From assembly GCA_017303555.1 (NCBI GenBank), contig JAFLCN010000015.1, positions 37,218-101,217 of the forward strand: DNA of 64,000 bases, given 5' to 3'. The DNA comes from Planctomycetota bacterium (GTDB lineage: Bacteria; Planctomycetota; Phycisphaerae; Phycisphaerales; UBA1924). The notes below the pieces were generated by a model. It was not told the DNA's origin and did not search any database. It was given only the letters and a program-made list of their open reading frames with translations. Below are positions 62,487-64,000 of the stretch, piece after piece; within the stretch, counting starts at the first letter, position 1; every line of letters starts with the position of its first letter. A program made the position numbers and the translations under genes.

Positions 62487-63968
62487 ATGACGTCCCCCGC
62501 CGGTCCATCCAGCCGCTCGCCCTGGCGAGCTTTTGCGTTCGCGACAATCCTGCTCGCCGGAAGCCCCTCGCATTCACCCGCGGATGCACAAGATCCGGCT
62601 CCCGAGCAGCCCGCTCCCCAGCCTTCTCCCGAGCCCGTTCAGACTCCCGCGCCTTCCGAAACCAAACCCGCACCGGCCGACCAACCTTCTCCCTCCTCTT
62701 CGCCATCGCCGGCCCCGGCAGATCAGACCCCGGCCATCCCGCCCGCTCAGCCAAGCGAACCGGCGCCGGCCCCTTCGGGACAACTCGAAACCGTTCTTGT
62801 TCTCAAGGACGGCACCCAGGTCGTCGGCCGCCTCGTCAGCATCGACGACGAGAAGTACACGATGCTCATCGCGGGCATCTCGACGCGCTTCGCCAAGGAA
62901 AACGTTCTCCGCGTCATGCCCCAGCCCCCCGTCGAAGAACGCTACCGCCAGATGCGCGATGCGATCGACGACACCGATTTCGATCGCCGCGTCCTGCTCG
63001 CCGAATGGCTCCGCGATCGCAAACGCTACGACCTCGCGCTGAAAGAACTCGAGAGCATCCTCGCCGCCGACGCGAACCACCCGCGCGCCCGCGAACTCAA
63101 GAAAACCATCGAACTGCAGGTCGATCTCGATCAGGCCGCCGCCAAACGCAAGGCCGCTCGCGACGCCGAAAAGGACGGCGCAAAGGGTTCCGAGAAATTC
63201 TCTCCAGACGGCGAATCCGCCGACCCGCGCGAATCCGAGCTCTCCCGCCCTTTCCCCGTGCTCAGCGAAGATCAGATCAACCTCATCCGCGTCTACGAGA
63301 TCGATCTGACCAACCCGCCACGCCTGCTCATCCCCAAAGAACTCATCACCCAGCTCATTTCACGCTACGGCGATGATTCGCTCCTCCCCGCGACCGCCGA
63401 GCAACGCGAAAAGCTCTACCAGACCAAGCCCTCCCAGATCCTCGACCTGGTCTACCGGCTCAAGGCCAAAGACCTGTATCCGCTCGTCCGCGTCATGGAA
63501 GACCCCGCATCGCTCCAGGCCTTCAAACGCGAGGTCCACCAGGGCTGGGTGATGAACGGCTGCGCCACCGGCCGCTGCCACGGCGGCGAAGAGGCCGGCC
63601 GCCTCATGCTCAAGCGCTCACGCCCCACCGACGCTTCCACCTATTACACCAACTTCCTCATCCTCGACCGCTTCCGCCTCGCCGACGGCAAACCCCTCAT
63701 CAACTACGACGAACCCGAAAAATCGCCCCTGATCCAGATGGCCATGCCCCGCAACCTGACCACCCGCCCGCATCCGGTCGTCCGGAATCAGGCCGGAACC
63801 GATCAGTGGAAGCCCGCGATCCGTTCCGTGGACGACCGCCGCTATCGCGCAACGCTCGATTGGATCCGCTCGATGTACCGCCCACGCCCGGACTACGGAG
63901 TTTCCTACACCCCGCCACTCCCCAAGGGAACGCTCGAACTCGCTCCCGCTCCAAACAGCGAGAGATGA
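62487..63968 (+). CDS. Exported protein with a CX4CH cytochrome-like motif
   Basis: A 493-aa protein with a signal peptide (about 1-34) and a Pro/Ala/Ser-rich linker (35-98). A small beta segment follows at 100-150 (LKDGTQVVGRLVSI), of the kind seen in planctomycete heme proteins. A helical region leads to NGCATGRCHGGEEAG, with C359, C364 and H365 as a possible heme-c site of unusual CX4CH spacing. The C-terminal 130 residues contain LILDRFRLADGKPLINYDEPEKS, given in part as LINYDEPEKS, resembling the DUF1549/Planctomycete cytochrome C context. Its role is unknown. Confidence 0.7.
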   Translation: MTSPAGPSSRSPWRAFAFATILLAGSPSHSPADAQDPAPEQPAPQPSPEPVQTPAPSETKPAPADQPSPSSSPSPAPADQTPAIPPAQPSEPAPAPSGQLETVLVLKDGTQVVGRLVSIDDEKYTMLIAGISTRFAKENVLRVMPQPPVEERYRQMRDAIDDTDFDRRVLLAEWLRDRKRYDLALKELESILAADANHPRARELKKTIELQVDLDQAAAKRKAARDAEKDGAKGSEKFSPDGESADPRESELSRPFPVLSEDQINLIRVYEIDLTNPPRLLIPKELITQLISRYGDDSLLPATAEQREKLYQTKPSQILDLVYRLKAKDLYPLVRVMEDPASLQAFKREVHQGWVMNGCATGRCHGGEEAGRLMLKRSRPTDASTYYTNFLILDRFRLADGKPLINYDEPEKSPLIQMAMPRNLTTRPHPVVRNQAGTDQWKPAIRSVDDRRYRATLDWIRSMYRPRPDYGVSYTPPLPKGTLELAPAPNSER

Positions 63969-64000
63969 AACCCCCCCCATCCCCCCCCCACCCCCACCCA

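Overview
The window looks like a chromosome segment of a planctomycete, most likely class Phycisphaerae. This is inferred from several features together. The 16S rRNA gene stands alone with its own promoter and terminator. One exported protein ends in a PEP-CTERM-like tail (17726-18475). There is a CX4CH cytochrome-like protein, two membrane proteins of a shared zinc-ribbon architecture, a kdsA gene implying a Kdo-containing outer membrane, and high GC throughout. No close relative can be named without a search.

Layout. 0-9.7 kb is housekeeping on the + strand: an S1-domain RNA-binding protein, a zinc-ribbon membrane protein, dut, a cupin, a TrpG/PabA-type glutaminase, kdsA, phoU, small proteins, and a second zinc-ribbon membrane protein whose start codon lies inside a 19-bp inverted repeat. 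9.7-13.7 kb is a four-gene, stop-start overlapping operon for a Tat-exported molybdenum hydroxylase of the PaoABC type plus a small Cys-rich protein. 13.8-20.1 kb holds tag, a secreted GH13 branching-type enzyme with an inserted beta-sandwich, a weak ORF, the PEP-CTERM protein, an IS5-family element and a secreted protein truncated at the IS end. 20.3-24.1 kb is a RecD-like helicase with a C-terminal nuclease-like domain, split at a G9 run, with a small downstream ORF.

24.4-25.9 kb is the solitary 16S rRNA. 26.4-33.9 kb (- strand) carries comF, mcsB, mcsA, rpmB, a lipoprotein, a DegT/DnrJ aminotransferase and a dnaA-family gene preceded by paired stem-loops with DnaA-box-like arms. 33.9-46.6 kb has a GNAT protein, rpmA, a secreted GH3 beta-glucosidase, DUF1428 and DUF3592 proteins, mfd, a ComEA-like HhH protein and a GH10-like protein lacking both catalytic glutamates. 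46.8 kb is purC. 47.8-59.4 kb is a block of three SPFH (band 7) proteins, an ABC ATPase, an ABC-2-type permease and a TPR-like membrane protein, with a second related permease divergent from it. 59.6-64 kb has a GT4 glycosyltransferase, a hypothetical gene, tRNA-Leu(GAG), a stand-alone receiver protein and the cytochrome-like protein.

The intergenic spaces carry several families of short periodic DNA: an 8-bp-period element in six copies, 7-bp-period tracts on both sides of the trpG-like gene, and a 10-bp-period tract. The strongest candidate for an uncharacterised system is the SPFH/ABC block. The split helicase-nuclease locus is second. No CRISPR array or prophage was seen.
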